In this document: positions 1-8,630 of the stretch, piece after piece
Numbering within the stretch: position 1 is the stretch's first letter
Layout: every line of letters begins with the position of its first letter
Assembly (NCBI RefSeq): GCF_029846235.1
Contig: NZ_JARVWP010000001.1
Coordinates: 372,001 to 436,000 of the forward strand
DNA length: 64,000 nucleotides
Source: Bradyrhizobium sp. CER78
Lineage (GTDB): Bacteria > Pseudomonadota > Alphaproteobacteria > Rhizobiales > Xanthobacteraceae
Direction: 5' to 3'
Notes under the pieces: generated by a model
Seen by the model: only the letters and a program-made list of their open reading frames with translations
Database searches by the model: none
Told to the model about the DNA's origin: nothing
Program-made: the position numbers and the translations under genes

Positions 1-1495
1 GCTGGCTTGGCGAGACGCGGGGAACGATGGCGACGCAATCGGCATCGAGGATGGTCTCGACCATTTCAGCGGTGCGGAACACCCGGTCATAGAGGTCGCG
101 TAGCACGCCGAGCCCGAGCCCGGCGATCAGGCCACCGAGCGTCGAGAGCGCCAGCACGACCAGGGTCTGCGGATGGCTCTTGCTCAGGGGGCGCGAGGCA
201 CGGGTGATCACCCGCGCCTCGCTGACCGGGAACGACTGCTGCTGCACATTTTCCATGTAGCGCTGCAGGAAATTGTCGTAGAGCGAGCGATAGGTTTGTG
301 CGGAGCTCTCGAGCTCGCGCAGCGTGACCTGCGCCTGGTTGGTGGACTGCGACTGCGACACCGAATCGTTCACGGCGCGCTCGATCTCGTTCTGGCGCTG
401 CACGGCGATCGCATAGTCGCTCTTGTAGCTCTCGGCGAGCCGCTTCAATTCGTCGATGATCGACGACTGGATCTCGCGCATCTGGTTGCGCAGATTGACG
501 GCGGCCAGGTGATTGTAGCCATAGCGCGACGACCAGTCGGCCTCGCGGTTGGCCAGCTCGAGATATTGCGAACGCAGCTTGGTGATGACCTGGTTGTTCA
601 GGGTATCAGCCACCGTGGCATCGGGGACGCCGCCCTTCACGACAGCCTCGATGCGGTCGAGCTTGGCCTTGGCGTCGGTGACCTGCGACTTCACGTGAAC
701 CAGCTGCGTATTGAGCTCGCCGAGCTGCTGTTCGTTGAGCAGCTTGCCGCTGGAGGTGACGATGTTGTTGGTCTTCTTGTAGTCGAGCACCGCGCGTTCG
801 GCATTGGATGCCTGCGTGCGTAGCTCCTTGATGCGGTCTTGCAGCCAGGCGCTGGCGCGGCGCGTCGCCTGGTACTTGGAATCGAGCTGGTCGACGATGT
901 AGGCGTCCGCGACGGCGTTGGCGATCTGCGCCGCGCGCTCCGGATCGAGCGAGCGGAAGCTGACCTCGATCACATAGGTCATGCCGCGGCGGCGGACGTC
1001 GAGCTGCTTCTGGAAGGCGCGCACCGCACGCCGGGTCCGGTCGAATTCGTTGGACGGCGCGCTGCCGGCAAACAGGCCTGACACGAAATCCAGCACCGCG
1101 CCCGCCGCGCCGGCCCTGGAGCCGATGAATTCCGGATCTTCGTTGAGCTTGAGATCGCGGATCACCGCGAGCGCCACGTTCTCAGACTTGAGGATTTCGA
1201 CCTGGCTCTCGACCGCGGAGGAATCCACCGGGACGTCATTTGCCGGCGATTGCTGCTGGAAGGCCTGGAATTTGCGCGTGTCGATGATCATCGTGGCAAG
1301 CGCGGTATAGCTCGGCGCCGCGGTCATCAAATAGCAGATGCCGCCGAACAAACAGAGCCCGGCTGTCCCGAGGATCACCCAGTACTGCCGGAGCAGATAG
1401 GTGACGAAGGCGTCGAAGGTTTCCGCCAGCGACGGCAGTTCGGTCGGACGATTTCTCAGATCGACAGACGGCGGAATCTGGTTGCGCTGAAGCAT
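1..1495 (-). CDS. Wzz/ExoP-type polysaccharide co-polymerase, 3' end cut by window edge
   Basis: Inner-membrane chain-length determinant of an exopolysaccharide assembly system. The frame is open from an ATG at 1495 to the left edge, 498 codons without a stop. A first membrane segment lies at about residues 38-60, followed by the Wzz domain. A long Gln/Glu/Lys-rich periplasmic coiled coil ends in a GNVR-like stretch (SFPVSEARVITRASRPLSKS), then a second membrane helix and the start of a cytoplasmic part (LDADCVAIVPRV). In ExoP/GumC relatives this continues into a BY-kinase with Walker motifs, which would lie outside the window. It is last in the minus-strand series Wza, broken polymerase, exported protein, Wzz. 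Family assignment is firm; whether a kinase domain follows is inference. Confidence 0.9.
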   Translation of the reverse strand, partial: MLQRNQIPPSVDLRNRPTELPSLAETFDAFVTYLLRQYWVILGTAGLCLFGGICYLMTAAPSYTALATMIIDTRKFQAFQQQSPANDVPVDSSAVESQVEILKSENVALAVIRDLKLNEDPEFIGSRAGAAGAVLDFVSGLFAGSAPSNEFDRTRRAVRAFQKQLDVRRRGMTYVIEVSFRSLDPERAAQIANAVADAYIVDQLDSKYQATRRASAWLQDRIKELRTQASNAERAVLDYKKTNNIVTSSGKLLNEQQLGELNTQLVHVKSQVTDAKAKLDRIEAVVKGGVPDATVADTLNNQVITKLRSQYLELANREADWSSRYGYNHLAAVNLRNQMREIQSSIIDELKRLAESYKSDYAIAVQRQNEIERAVNDSVSQSQSTNQAQVTLRELESSAQTYRSLYDNFLQRYMENVQQQSFPVSEARVITRASRPLSKSHPQTLVVLALSTLGGLIAGLGLGVLRDLYDRVFRTAEMVETILDADCVAIVPRVSPSQ

Positions 1496-1514
1496 CTCGC
1501 CCTATCGCCGCGCC

Positions 1515-1532
1515 GGCAGGCTGATGCCTGCC
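1515..1532. other. Perfect 7-bp stem hairpin in the gap upstream of the Wzz gene
   Basis: GGCAGGC and GCCTGCC are separated by TGAT, with further pairing outside one mismatch (CGCGC/GCGCG). It lies between the exported protein gene (ends at 1625 on the minus strand) and the Wzz start at 1495. There is no T run, so it is at best a weak attenuator or an mRNA-processing structure. Confidence 0.3.
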
Positions 1533-1624
1533 CGCGCGCCCTCCAATGGCATCGGGTAGCGTCCCGCCGCCGACATCGAAGTGCATTGCTGCCGAGAGTT
1601 CTCCATTGGCGACCGGAAGCCCGC

Positions 1625-2281
1625 TCAGGGAGTCACTGTTGAAATCAGCGTGGTGCCGGTGCCCGTGATCGTCCCCGTCGTCGTGTTGCCCGAACTGCTG
1701 ACCGACGAGGTGAAGCTGAATATGCCGGTGTTCACGCTGTTGCCGTCGATGGCCTCGAGCGCGCCGCCTCGGGCGCCGGTGGTGCCGATCGCGCTGGTCT
1801 GGCCGCCGGATGCGCCGGCGCTGCCCGCGCCGCCGGCGCCGGTCGCAGCGGTGCCGCTGTCACCTGACGCTGCGGCAAACGCCATTACGGTGTCGAGATC
1901 CTTGGTGTCGGCGATCGCCTGCTGGATGCGCGTCGCAAAGGGCTGGTTGCTGCGCACCACGATGCGCGCGGCCTGGGCGAGACCGGCGGCGATCGCCGTC
2001 TTCTGGCCCTTGCTCGCCCTGGCCAGCAACGCAATGAGTGGATCGAGCGATGTCGGATCGTTGAGGGCGAAGTCGCGCGCCCGCGAGGTCAATTCCACGC
2101 CCGCGTTCGGAAATTGGGTCAGCAACTGCTCCGGATTGGCTTTGAAATTCGTGACCGCCTGCGAGAGCTGGATCAGCCCGCCCTGCGTTTCCGCCACGGC
2201 GGCGCCACCGGGCGCCGCCGGCGCTAACATCACCACCACCGCCAGGGCGGAAAAATCGCCGGATCGCTCAAATGTGAACAC
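1625..2281 (-). CDS. Conserved-looking exported protein with Gly/Ala/Thr-rich C-terminus
   Basis: A GTG start at 2281 follows a good Shine-Dalgarno (AGGGAG, 7 nt upstream) and gives 218 residues. The N-terminus has a hydrophobic run ending in small residues (VVVMLAPAAPGGAAVAETQ), suggesting Sec export. The middle is a helical domain. The last 80 residues are low complexity: Gly/Ala/Ser, then Thr/Ser/Gly. The frame is also open upstream of 2281, but that part belongs to the broken polymerase gene, so the GTG is preferred. It sits inside the polysaccharide operon between polymerase and co-polymerase. I recognise no domain; a periplasmic role in export or polymerisation is only suggested by position. 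Confidence 0.65.
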   Translation of the reverse strand: MFTFERSGDFSALAVVVMLAPAAPGGAAVAETQGGLIQLSQAVTNFKANPEQLLTQFPNAGVELTSRARDFALNDPTSLDPLIALLARASKGQKTAIAAGLAQAARIVVRSNQPFATRIQQAIADTKDLDTVMAFAAASGDSGTAATGAGGAGSAGASGGQTSAIGTTGARGGALEAIDGNSVNTGIFSFTSSVSSSGNTTTGTITGTGTTLISTVTP

Positions 2282-2339
2282 TGCTATCTCCCTAACGAAT
2301 ACTAACAGTTCGTTAGCATAGTCGGAGTTATCGCGCCAA

Positions 2340-3660
2340 TTAAAACCCCTGCCCGGCCGCGCGCCCGGGCTCGCCCGCGAAATCAACGTTAACCGGCGGA
2401 CCCGATGTAACATCGGCGTCATCGCCGCCGCGGCCGGCGGCTCCGCTGGAGCGGAACGATTGTGACAGGCCTGCCCCAAGCAGGGCCGCGATAACGACGC
2501 CAGTTCGAGCCAGCTGTTGTGCGCCCGGTTCCAGGTCCCGCGCAACGAGATGTCGTCGGTGCGATAGGCCGGATAGACCCATTCGAAGGACCCGAAACCG
2601 TTGCCCAACCAGGGATGATCCCAGATCATCCGCAACGTCGCGCGATAGGTCGAGAACCGCCCCTCATCCGACAGGCCGATCGTGCTGAAGCGCGCGCCGA
2701 CGCCGCCGCCGAGCAGTTGCAACAGCGCCAGCGCGACCAGGCCGCCGACACTGAGCGCCATGATCAGGCCGTAGCGGCGCGGCATCCGGTTGCGAAGGAA
2801 GATCGCGGCCGCGGCGACCGCGGCGAGCAGCGAGATCCCGACACCGCCGCGCGATCCGGTCAGGAACATCGCGAGCAGGCACGTGAGCCAGCCGGACCCA
2901 AGGCCCGCGAGCCGGCGCCGCGCCGGCATTTCGAGGCGCGCGAGCAGGCGTGGCAGGCTGGCCCGGCGCGACGGCCAATGCCGCTCGATCAGCTCGCAGC
3001 CGAACAACAGCCAGATCAGCGCACAGCAGCCATAATAGATGCCCGCCGTGTTGCGGTTGACGAAGGGAGGCGTCAGCCACTCCAGTGCGCCTGCTTCTCG
3101 TGAAGCAAATAGATCCGGGCGGGATCGATCGCGAAGGTGGCGATACCGGTGATCGCATAGGCAAGACCGGCCACCGCCACCACGCGCAACAATCCGCACG
3201 CCAAGGCGCGGTTGGCGCCGAGCACGACGCCGATCGCAAGGCTCAGCAGGCAGACGATCCCGACACCGGCGAAATAGAACGGCGGATTGGTTGCGATCGA
3301 CACCGCCGGCGGAAGGTCGGCCGGCAGTAATTTGCCGGCCTCGGCCCACAGCGCATTCGGCGTCACCCCAAGCCAGGGCCGCTGTGCCGATTGCTCGTGC
3401 AGCACCAGCACGGCGAGCGCCGTCAGCAGCGCCGTCACCGCGAGAATTGCGAGCTGGCTGCCGCGCACGCGCATCGGCAGCACGCCGAGCAGCGCTATGC
3501 CGAGCAGGATCGACCAGATTGCGGACGCGACGTCGCCGACCGAGCCGAGCGGCAGCGGCGCCAGTGCAATGACGGCGCAGAACAGCCACGACGACCATCG
3601 CACCGGCCACGGCAATGCCGTGACCCCGCTTGAGCCGGTGGGTAATCGTAAGCGTGTCAT
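2340..3660 (-). pseudogene. Broken Wzy/O-antigen ligase-like polymerase
   Basis: The protein can only be read across three frames. From 3660 an N-terminal frame encodes several membrane helices and ends at 3073 just after HEKQAHWSG. A second frame resumes with WLTPPFVNRNTAGIYYGCC and runs to HNSWLELA near 2510, including the NRNT and GNGFGSFEW..AHNSW signatures of Wzy_C/O-antigen ligases. A third frame then gives VVIAALLGAGLSQSF and stops at 2340. The join at about 2510 also seems to lack the terminal membrane segments expected there, suggesting an internal deletion rather than one indel. It lies 31 bp downstream of the Wza gene. Sequencing error could explain the first shift, less easily the second. 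Confidence 0.7.
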
Positions 3661-3691
3661 GAAGCCGGCCGGGCCGGCTCACGCCCCGGTA

Positions 3692-4876
3692 TCAGGGCGC
3701 AAGCTTGATCGAATTACGAAGTAATGTTGCGTTGTAGGCGGCCACGATCGGATCGTTCACCGTTGCCGTCACGAGGCGGATCTGCTGCATGAGCTTGGCG
3801 TCCTCGACGGATGCCGCGTTCGACGCATAGAGCACGTCCTTGTTGCGCAACTGGAAACGCGTGGCCAGGAAATAGCCGGCCGGATCGCGGAAATTGATGT
3901 TGTAGACAACCGGAATGATCGGCCCGGCATATTTGCTGACGTCGATCCCGAGCTTGGCCGCCACTTCCGGCAACTCGCCGCGATAGACGAATACCGAGGC
4001 CGGATCGGCCGAGGAATCGTTCAGGCCACCCGCTTTCGCGACCGCTTCGGCGAGCGAGATGCGCCAGGCCTCGAAATTGAACTGGCCCTGCGCGCCCGAC
4101 GCGCCGAAGGCGACGAAGGTCTGCGGCTCGCGGTAGACATAGATGGTGTCGCCGGGATGCGCGTAGATGTTGCTCTTGGGCTCGTAGACCAGCTGGCCGA
4201 ACGGCACCGTGGTGCGCTTGCCGTCGCGCTCCAGCATCACCCAGGTATCGAAGCCTTGCCCCTTCGGCCCGCCGGCGCGCGTGATCGAGTCGAGCACGCG
4301 CTCGCCCGCGGCGTTGGCGGGGAAACGGTTCGGCGAATTGACCTCGCCGAGCACGGAGATCAGCGAGGTGCGCTGCTCGATCAGCGCGACCACGGCCTGC
4401 GGCTCGATCGCACGGTTCTTCAGCGCGTCGACGATCGAGCGCTGCACCTCGGTCGGGGTGCGGTTCTTGGCACGGATCGCGCCGGCATAGGGCACCGAGA
4501 TGTTGCCGTCGGTATCGACGTTCTGGTTCGGCAGCGTGATGTAGTTGCCGGGGCGCACGCCCGCCTCTACCGGAATGAACAGACCGCCGGCGGCGGCCTC
4601 GAAGATCGTGACGCTGACGACGTCGCCGATGCCGAAATGGATGTCCTTGGGCGGCGGGCCCTGGATTCCTCCGGCGAGCTGCGGCGCGAACGACGCCAGC
4701 ACGTTCTCGACCTGCGGCGTGATCTTGACCATCGCATAGGGCAGGCTTTCCGGATCCCTCTGCCCGGCAACGACATCCGAACTGGTCGGACCGTTGGTCG
4801 GCATATAATGACAACCGCCGACCCAGCAGGCGGCCGCAAGCAATAACATCACTCGAATGAAATTCGCACGCGACAT
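3692..4876 (-). CDS. Wza-type outer-membrane polysaccharide export lipoprotein
   Basis: The predicted role is the outer-membrane channel of the exopolysaccharide export machine. The ATG at 4876 is preceded by CGGAG at 8 nt and begins a lipoprotein signal (MSRANFIRVMLLLAAACW, lipobox VGGC). Reading could extend 51 codons further upstream, but that would bury the signal peptide, so the inner start is chosen (394 aa). The body has a Poly_export domain (FGIGDVVSVTIFE.., NYITLPNQNVDTDGNISVPY) and SLBB-like repeats (ISVLGEVNSPNRFP, TFVAFGASGAQGQFNF). It is the first gene of the minus-strand assembly operon. Length and domain order match alphaproteobacterial Wza-like proteins. Confidence 0.92.
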   Translation of the reverse strand: MSRANFIRVMLLLAAACWVGGCHYMPTNGPTSSDVVAGQRDPESLPYAMVKITPQVENVLASFAPQLAGGIQGPPPKDIHFGIGDVVSVTIFEAAAGGLFIPVEAGVRPGNYITLPNQNVDTDGNISVPYAGAIRAKNRTPTEVQRSIVDALKNRAIEPQAVVALIEQRTSLISVLGEVNSPNRFPANAAGERVLDSITRAGGPKGQGFDTWVMLERDGKRTTVPFGQLVYEPKSNIYAHPGDTIYVYREPQTFVAFGASGAQGQFNFEAWRISLAEAVAKAGGLNDSSADPASVFVYRGELPEVAAKLGIDVSKYAGPIIPVVYNINFRDPAGYFLATRFQLRNKDVLYASNAASVEDAKLMQQIRLVTATVNDPIVAAYNATLLRNSIKLAP

Positions 4877-5102
4877 TGAAATACTCCGGCCGTGCCCTAA
4901 CACGCCGACTATCACAATCACAAGATTCCGCGATATAGTGCGGTACAATTGATAAATAATGTTAGCAAGGTGAGGCAATTCGGCGACACCGGCGCGGTGC
5001 CGTGAGGCAAACGGCCCGCGCGACATCACTCCGGCTTTGATTTCGCGTGATGTTCCAGTTATCGGTGAATGAGATGGTTTGAGTTAAACGATTGAGGGTT
5101 CG
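4877..5102. promoter_or_regulatory. AT-rich divergent promoter region of the polysaccharide locus
   Basis: This 226-bp gap separates the divergent Wza gene and the small exported protein gene at 5103. It is distinctly AT-rich around 4915-4970 (for example TTGATAAATAATG), unlike the flanking genes, as expected for a divergent control region. I cannot assign -35/-10 boxes with confidence. AT-rich upstream DNA is also what MucR/Ros-type regulators bind, and a MucR homologue is encoded at 45874-46287. Confidence 0.4.
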
Positions 5103-5405
5103 ATGGTTCGCATGAAGCCACTGGCGATCGCGTTGGGAACCGTCGCCTCGCTGCTCGGCATCGGCAATTCCGGGGTTTTTGCCGCGGAACTGAGCATTTC
5201 CCCCACCCCGCGCGCCGTGCAGCGCGTCGGCGGCAACTGCCAGCGGCTGCAATATTGCCACGGCGACGTTTGCCAGTGGAAACGGGTCTGCTGGCACGGC
5301 TGCCCCGATCGCTACTCCTGCGCGCCGCTCTACGGAGCCTATGGCCCCTATGGCGGCCGTGACTACTGGGCCGCCTATAGCTACGGCGATCTGCGCCCGT
5401 TCTGA
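5103..5405 (+). CDS. Small exported Cys-rich protein
   Basis: 100 residues. A Sec signal peptide (basic MVRMK, hydrophobic core, cleavage near GVFA-AEL) leads to a mature part of about 72 residues. Six cysteines are packed between NCQRLQYCHGDVCQWKRVCW and CPDRYSC, so disulfide bonding in the periplasm is likely. The tail is rich in Gly, Tyr and Pro. GAGGG precedes the ATG. It heads the plus-strand run divergent from wza. I do not recognise a family; a role in exopolysaccharide secretion is suggested only by location. Confidence 0.65.
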   Translation: MVRMKPLAIALGTVASLLGIGNSGVFAAELSISPTPRAVQRVGGNCQRLQYCHGDVCQWKRVCWHGCPDRYSCAPLYGAYGPYGGRDYWAAYSYGDLRPF

Positions 5406-5497
5406 ATGTTAATCGACTAACACAGCCGCCGGCGTCTCGCATGCCGGAGCGTTTGTGACGATCGGCTTAACCCCGGCTTAGGACCCGGCCCGCTAGG

Positions 5498-5782
5498 ATG
5501 CGGGCGCAGGGTTTGGTTATGTTATTTGTTTTCCTTGGCAATTTCATCGGCGGCGGCGTTCTCGGGCTGCGCCAGCAGTGTCTGGTGCTGGTGCCTGTTA
5601 CGCTTGCGGAACTCACGCTGCTGGCCGCGGTCGGCGGCGCGCGCCTCGCGTGGTCTGAGACCGTGCTGCTCATGATCACCGCGATCGTCTCGCTGCAGGG
5701 CGGATATCTCGCGAGCGCATTCGCGCCGCGGTTCTGGTCCCGCTCCTCGACGCCGCTGCTCGTCCTGCGCCGCCCGCATTGA
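5498..5782 (+). CDS. Small membrane protein, function unknown
   Basis: 94 residues with three hydrophobic stretches (about residues 6-25, 28-47 and 52-76) and a short basic tail. An internal ATG at 5519 is a possible start. The stop overlaps the likely start of the next gene, a polymerase-like membrane protein, so the two are probably translationally coupled. No family recognised. Confidence 0.5.
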   Translation: MRAQGLVMLFVFLGNFIGGGVLGLRQQCLVLVPVTLAELTLLAAVGGARLAWSETVLLMITAIVSLQGGYLASAFAPRFWSRSSTPLLVLRRPH

Positions 5783-7200
5783 TGCGGCACCACGCTGCCC
5801 CATCTGACGCGCCCGATTTTCCATTGACCTCGACGCGAGCGCGGGGCATCCCGCTACCTTGCGTTCTCATCTTCCGCAGGAACCCCTCCTCAGGACTTGT
5901 CCCTCTCGTGTGGAACGTCACGGCTTTCATCTGCATCCTGATCGGTGCGTCGATTCCGCTGGGTCTGTTCGACGCCTCGCTCGCCACCGGTCTCGTCGGC
6001 GCCGCAACTTCGCTTGGGCTGCTGGCGGGCTTGATGGTGATCCGTCCCGGTGAACTGTCGTTCCTGAAGTCGGTCGCCGGGCCCGCCGTTGCAGCGGCGC
6101 TGGTGCCGATGCTCTGGATCATCCTGCAGATCTTGCCACTGCCGTTCCTGGCGCATCCGGTGTGGAAATTCGCCGGCGAAACGCTGGGAACGCCGCTCAG
6201 CGGCAGCATCACGATCGACACCGGCGCAAGCCTCGGCACGCTGCTGCTCTGGCTCTCGCTCATCTCGGTCATGATATCGGCCGCAGCGATCGCGATCGAT
6301 GCCCGCCGTGCCGACATCGTGGCCCGCAGCATTGCAGCGACGGCGGCCGTCGCTGCCCTGATCTTGCTGCTGTACAGCGGTCCGATCAAAACCTGGCTTG
6401 GTGCCGCCGACGCTGCGCACGATGAGACCGCAAACGGCTTCCTGGTCGTCGTTCTCGTTGGCGTTCCGCTCAGCCTGGCGCGCGCGCTCGATGGCGGCGG
6501 GCATGCCGATGGCCGCACGGCGGCGCAACTGGCGCGATTGCGCTGGCTGCTCGCCACAAGCGCGCTGTTCTGCGCCGCCAGCGCCTGCTGGTACGGGCGG
6601 CGCGGCGCCGCGATCGCAATCACTGCTGGCATCGCGCTCGTCGTGATGACCTTCGCCGCGCGAAAGCTTCATCTGCACCGCTGGAGCAGCGCCGGCGCTG
6701 CCGCGACGATCGCCCTGATCGCGCTGGCGACTGCGATCGCGAACCGTCATCCCGATGTGGCGCTTGCCGCAGCCTTCGCCGACGCGCCGGCCGACCTCGT
6801 GCAATCGACCCACAATCTGCTTGCCGACCTGCCCGCGCTCGGCAGCGGCGCCGGCACCACCGCAATGCTGGCATCGACCTACATGGACTGGCAAGGCGCA
6901 ACCACGCGGCCTGTGGTGGCGACCAGTGCCGCCGCCTTGATCGCGCAGTTCGGTTCCGCCATGTTCTGGACTCTACTCGCGGTTACCATCGTAGGCATCG
7001 CGGCGTTCACGGCCGGTGCACGCAATCGCGGCCGTGACTGGTCCTATCCCGCGGCGGCAGCGGCCGTGCTGCTGACGCTGCTGCTCGCCGCCTTCACCTT
7101 GCCGGAATTGCCGGCGCTGCCCGGAGTGATCGTGTTGGGAGCCGTGATCGGAACAGGACTGGCACAGCGGATCAGCCGTTCACGGTTGCAGGCGGGCTAA
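5782..7200 (+). CDS. Polytopic Wzy/O-antigen-ligase-like membrane protein
   Basis: 472 residues from the ATG at 5782; the first 40 residues are polar and a start further in is possible. About ten or more hydrophobic segments follow. The stretch WKFAGETLGTPLSGSITID resembles the region before the large periplasmic loop in Wzy/O-antigen ligase-like proteins of this group, and THNLLADLPALGSGAG resembles the loop that carries functional residues. The match is weaker than for the broken gene at 2340-3660, so the polymerase role is inferred. If correct, this is the only intact polymerase candidate in the locus. It is followed 7 bp later by a phosphatase gene. Confidence 0.7.
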   Translation: MRHHAAPSDAPDFPLTSTRARGIPLPCVLIFRRNPSSGLVPLVWNVTAFICILIGASIPLGLFDASLATGLVGAATSLGLLAGLMVIRPGELSFLKSVAGPAVAAALVPMLWIILQILPLPFLAHPVWKFAGETLGTPLSGSITIDTGASLGTLLLWLSLISVMISAAAIAIDARRADIVARSIAATAAVAALILLLYSGPIKTWLGAADAAHDETANGFLVVVLVGVPLSLARALDGGGHADGRTAAQLARLRWLLATSALFCAASACWYGRRGAAIAITAGIALVVMTFAARKLHLHRWSSAGAAATIALIALATAIANRHPDVALAAAFADAPADLVQSTHNLLADLPALGSGAGTTAMLASTYMDWQGATTRPVVATSAAALIAQFGSAMFWTLLAVTIVGIAAFTAGARNRGRDWSYPAAAAAVLLTLLLAAFTLPELPALPGVIVLGAVIGTGLAQRISRSRLQAG

Positions 7201-7207
7201 ACGGCAG

Positions 7208-7987
7208 ATGCGCAAGCTCCTCCGGCGTATTGTCGGCCAGACCGGCGACCTCGAACATGACGAGGGCGACGAGACCTGCATCTATGCCGTCGGCGACATC
7301 CACGGCCACGCCGACCTGCTGCACGAGATCTGCGCGCGCATCGATGCCGATATCCGTGAATTCCGGCCGGCGCGGCCGCTACAGGTGTTCCTCGGCGACT
7401 ACATCGATCGCGGACCGGATTCGCGCGACGTGATCGCGATGCTCGATCAGCGCCGCCGCACCCGAAGCATGGTCTGCCTGCTCGGCAATCACGAAGCCTG
7501 CCTGCTGGAGTTTCTCGTCAATCCCGACATGCTCGCGCAGTGGCGGCAGTTCGGCGGCCTGCAAACGCTGATGTCCTATGGACTGACGCCCTCGCCCAAT
7601 CCCGATGCGGAGGAACGCAGGGCGCTCGCCCGGCAACTGGTCCGCCAGATGCCGCCGGCCCATCTTGCCTTCCTGCGCTCGCTGCCGATCTGTTACGTGC
7701 ACAGCCGCTACTTCTTCGTGCATGCCGGCGTCCGGCCCGGCGTCGCGCTCAACCAGCAGCGCAGGGAAGACCTGCTCTGGATCCGCGACGACTTCCTGAT
7801 GTCGGAAGATGATTTCGGCAAGGTCGTGGTCCACGGCCACACGCCGGTGCAAGAGCCCGAGCTGCTGCGCAACCGCATCAATGTCGACACCGGCGCGTAT
7901 GCGACCGGCCGCTTGACCTGCGTCAAGCTGGAGGGCGCGCGGCGAACCCTGCTGATGACCGGCAACCGGGCCGCACGCCGTGGCTAG
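7208..7987 (+). CDS. PPP-family serine/threonine protein phosphatase
   Basis: A cytoplasmic metallophosphatase of 259 residues. All PPP signature blocks are present: GDIHG (29-33), GDYIDRG (63-69), GNHE (93-96), then HAG in HAGVRPG and HGHTP near the C-terminus. These supply the two-metal centre. The nearest relatives by motif are bacterial Ser/Thr phosphatases of the ApaH/PrpA type. It sits 7 bp after the polymerase-like gene and overlaps the next gene by 8 bp, so it belongs to the polysaccharide transcription unit. Dephosphorylation of a polysaccharide-assembly component is a reasonable inference, but the substrate is unknown. Confidence 0.88.
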   Translation: MRKLLRRIVGQTGDLEHDEGDETCIYAVGDIHGHADLLHEICARIDADIREFRPARPLQVFLGDYIDRGPDSRDVIAMLDQRRRTRSMVCLLGNHEACLLEFLVNPDMLAQWRQFGGLQTLMSYGLTPSPNPDAEERRALARQLVRQMPPAHLAFLRSLPICYVHSRYFFVHAGVRPGVALNQQRREDLLWIRDDFLMSEDDFGKVVVHGHTPVQEPELLRNRINVDTGAYATGRLTCVKLEGARRTLLMTGNRAARRG

Positions 7988-8576
7988 CACGATGGCTGAC
8001 ACGATCCGGCGATGCGCGCGACGGCTGTCGCCGGCCTTCACGCCGGCCGCGGCCGCGATCGGTGCCGCGACGTTAGCGTTGTCGGCTTGGTGGCTCGCGG
8101 CCGACGCATTGCGCTTCAAGCCTTCGCTCGCAGCCGGTCTCGGCGTGGTTAGAAGCGAGCTGTGGCTGCGTGACGGCTGGAACGAATTGCAGACCTCGCC
8201 CGAGACGGCCGAAGCCGCCTTCACGCGCGCGCTCCGGCTCTCGCCGATGGACGCCGGCGCCTGGTTCGGCCTCGCCTCGGCGACCGGGCGGTTCGACTGG
8301 CTGAACCCGACCGCATCGAAGGCGTTGAAGATGTCGTACTACACCGCCTTCAACCGCAGCGACCTGATCGCGCCGCGCCTGATCCTGCTGGCGCAGGTCG
8401 ATACCACGCGCGATGTGGAGCTGGTCGATCTGCTGCAGCGGCAGATCCGCCTGATCCTGACCCGCGCGCCGGAGCTGAAGGGCGCGATCGGCCAGGCCTA
8501 TCGCGTGGCGACCGACACCAACCGGCGCATCATCGAGGCGGAATTCAAGGACGCCAACCAAAGCCTTCCGGAATAA
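7980..8576 (+). CDS. Membrane-anchored TPR-like protein
   Basis: 198 residues from a GTG at 7980 that overlaps the phosphatase stop; an ATG at 7992 is an alternative start. One membrane helix (about residues 24-45, AAAAIGAATLALSAWWLAAD) is followed by a helical region resembling a degenerate tetratricopeptide unit (SPETAEAAFTRALRLSPMDA). The rest is helical, with an arginine-rich C-terminus. The 8-bp overlap implies translational coupling to the phosphatase. Proteins of this shape occur in alphaproteobacterial exopolysaccharide clusters, but I know of no defined function. Confidence 0.7.
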   Translation: MASTMADTIRRCARRLSPAFTPAAAAIGAATLALSAWWLAADALRFKPSLAAGLGVVRSELWLRDGWNELQTSPETAEAAFTRALRLSPMDAGAWFGLASATGRFDWLNPTASKALKMSYYTAFNRSDLIAPRLILLAQVDTTRDVELVDLLQRQIRLILTRAPELKGAIGQAYRVATDTNRRIIEAEFKDANQSLPE

Positions 8577-8583
8577 GGCGCGT

Positions 8584-8599
8584 CGGCCGCGGGCGGCCG
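8584..8599. terminator. GC-rich hairpin between convergent genes
   Basis: CGGCCGC and GCGGCCG pair around a 2-base loop between the convergent TPR-like gene (ends 8576) and the sugar transferase gene (ends 8631). There is no T run, so Rho-independent termination is doubtful. Confidence 0.3.
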
Positions 8600-8630
8600 C
8601 CGGATGCCAAGCCGTTACGACGTCCGGCCG

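Noticed and set aside
1625..3682. A single 685-codon open frame on the minus strand
   Set aside because: It joins the middle of the broken polymerase to the separate exported protein by read-through; the GTG at 2281 with its ribosome site marks a distinct gene.
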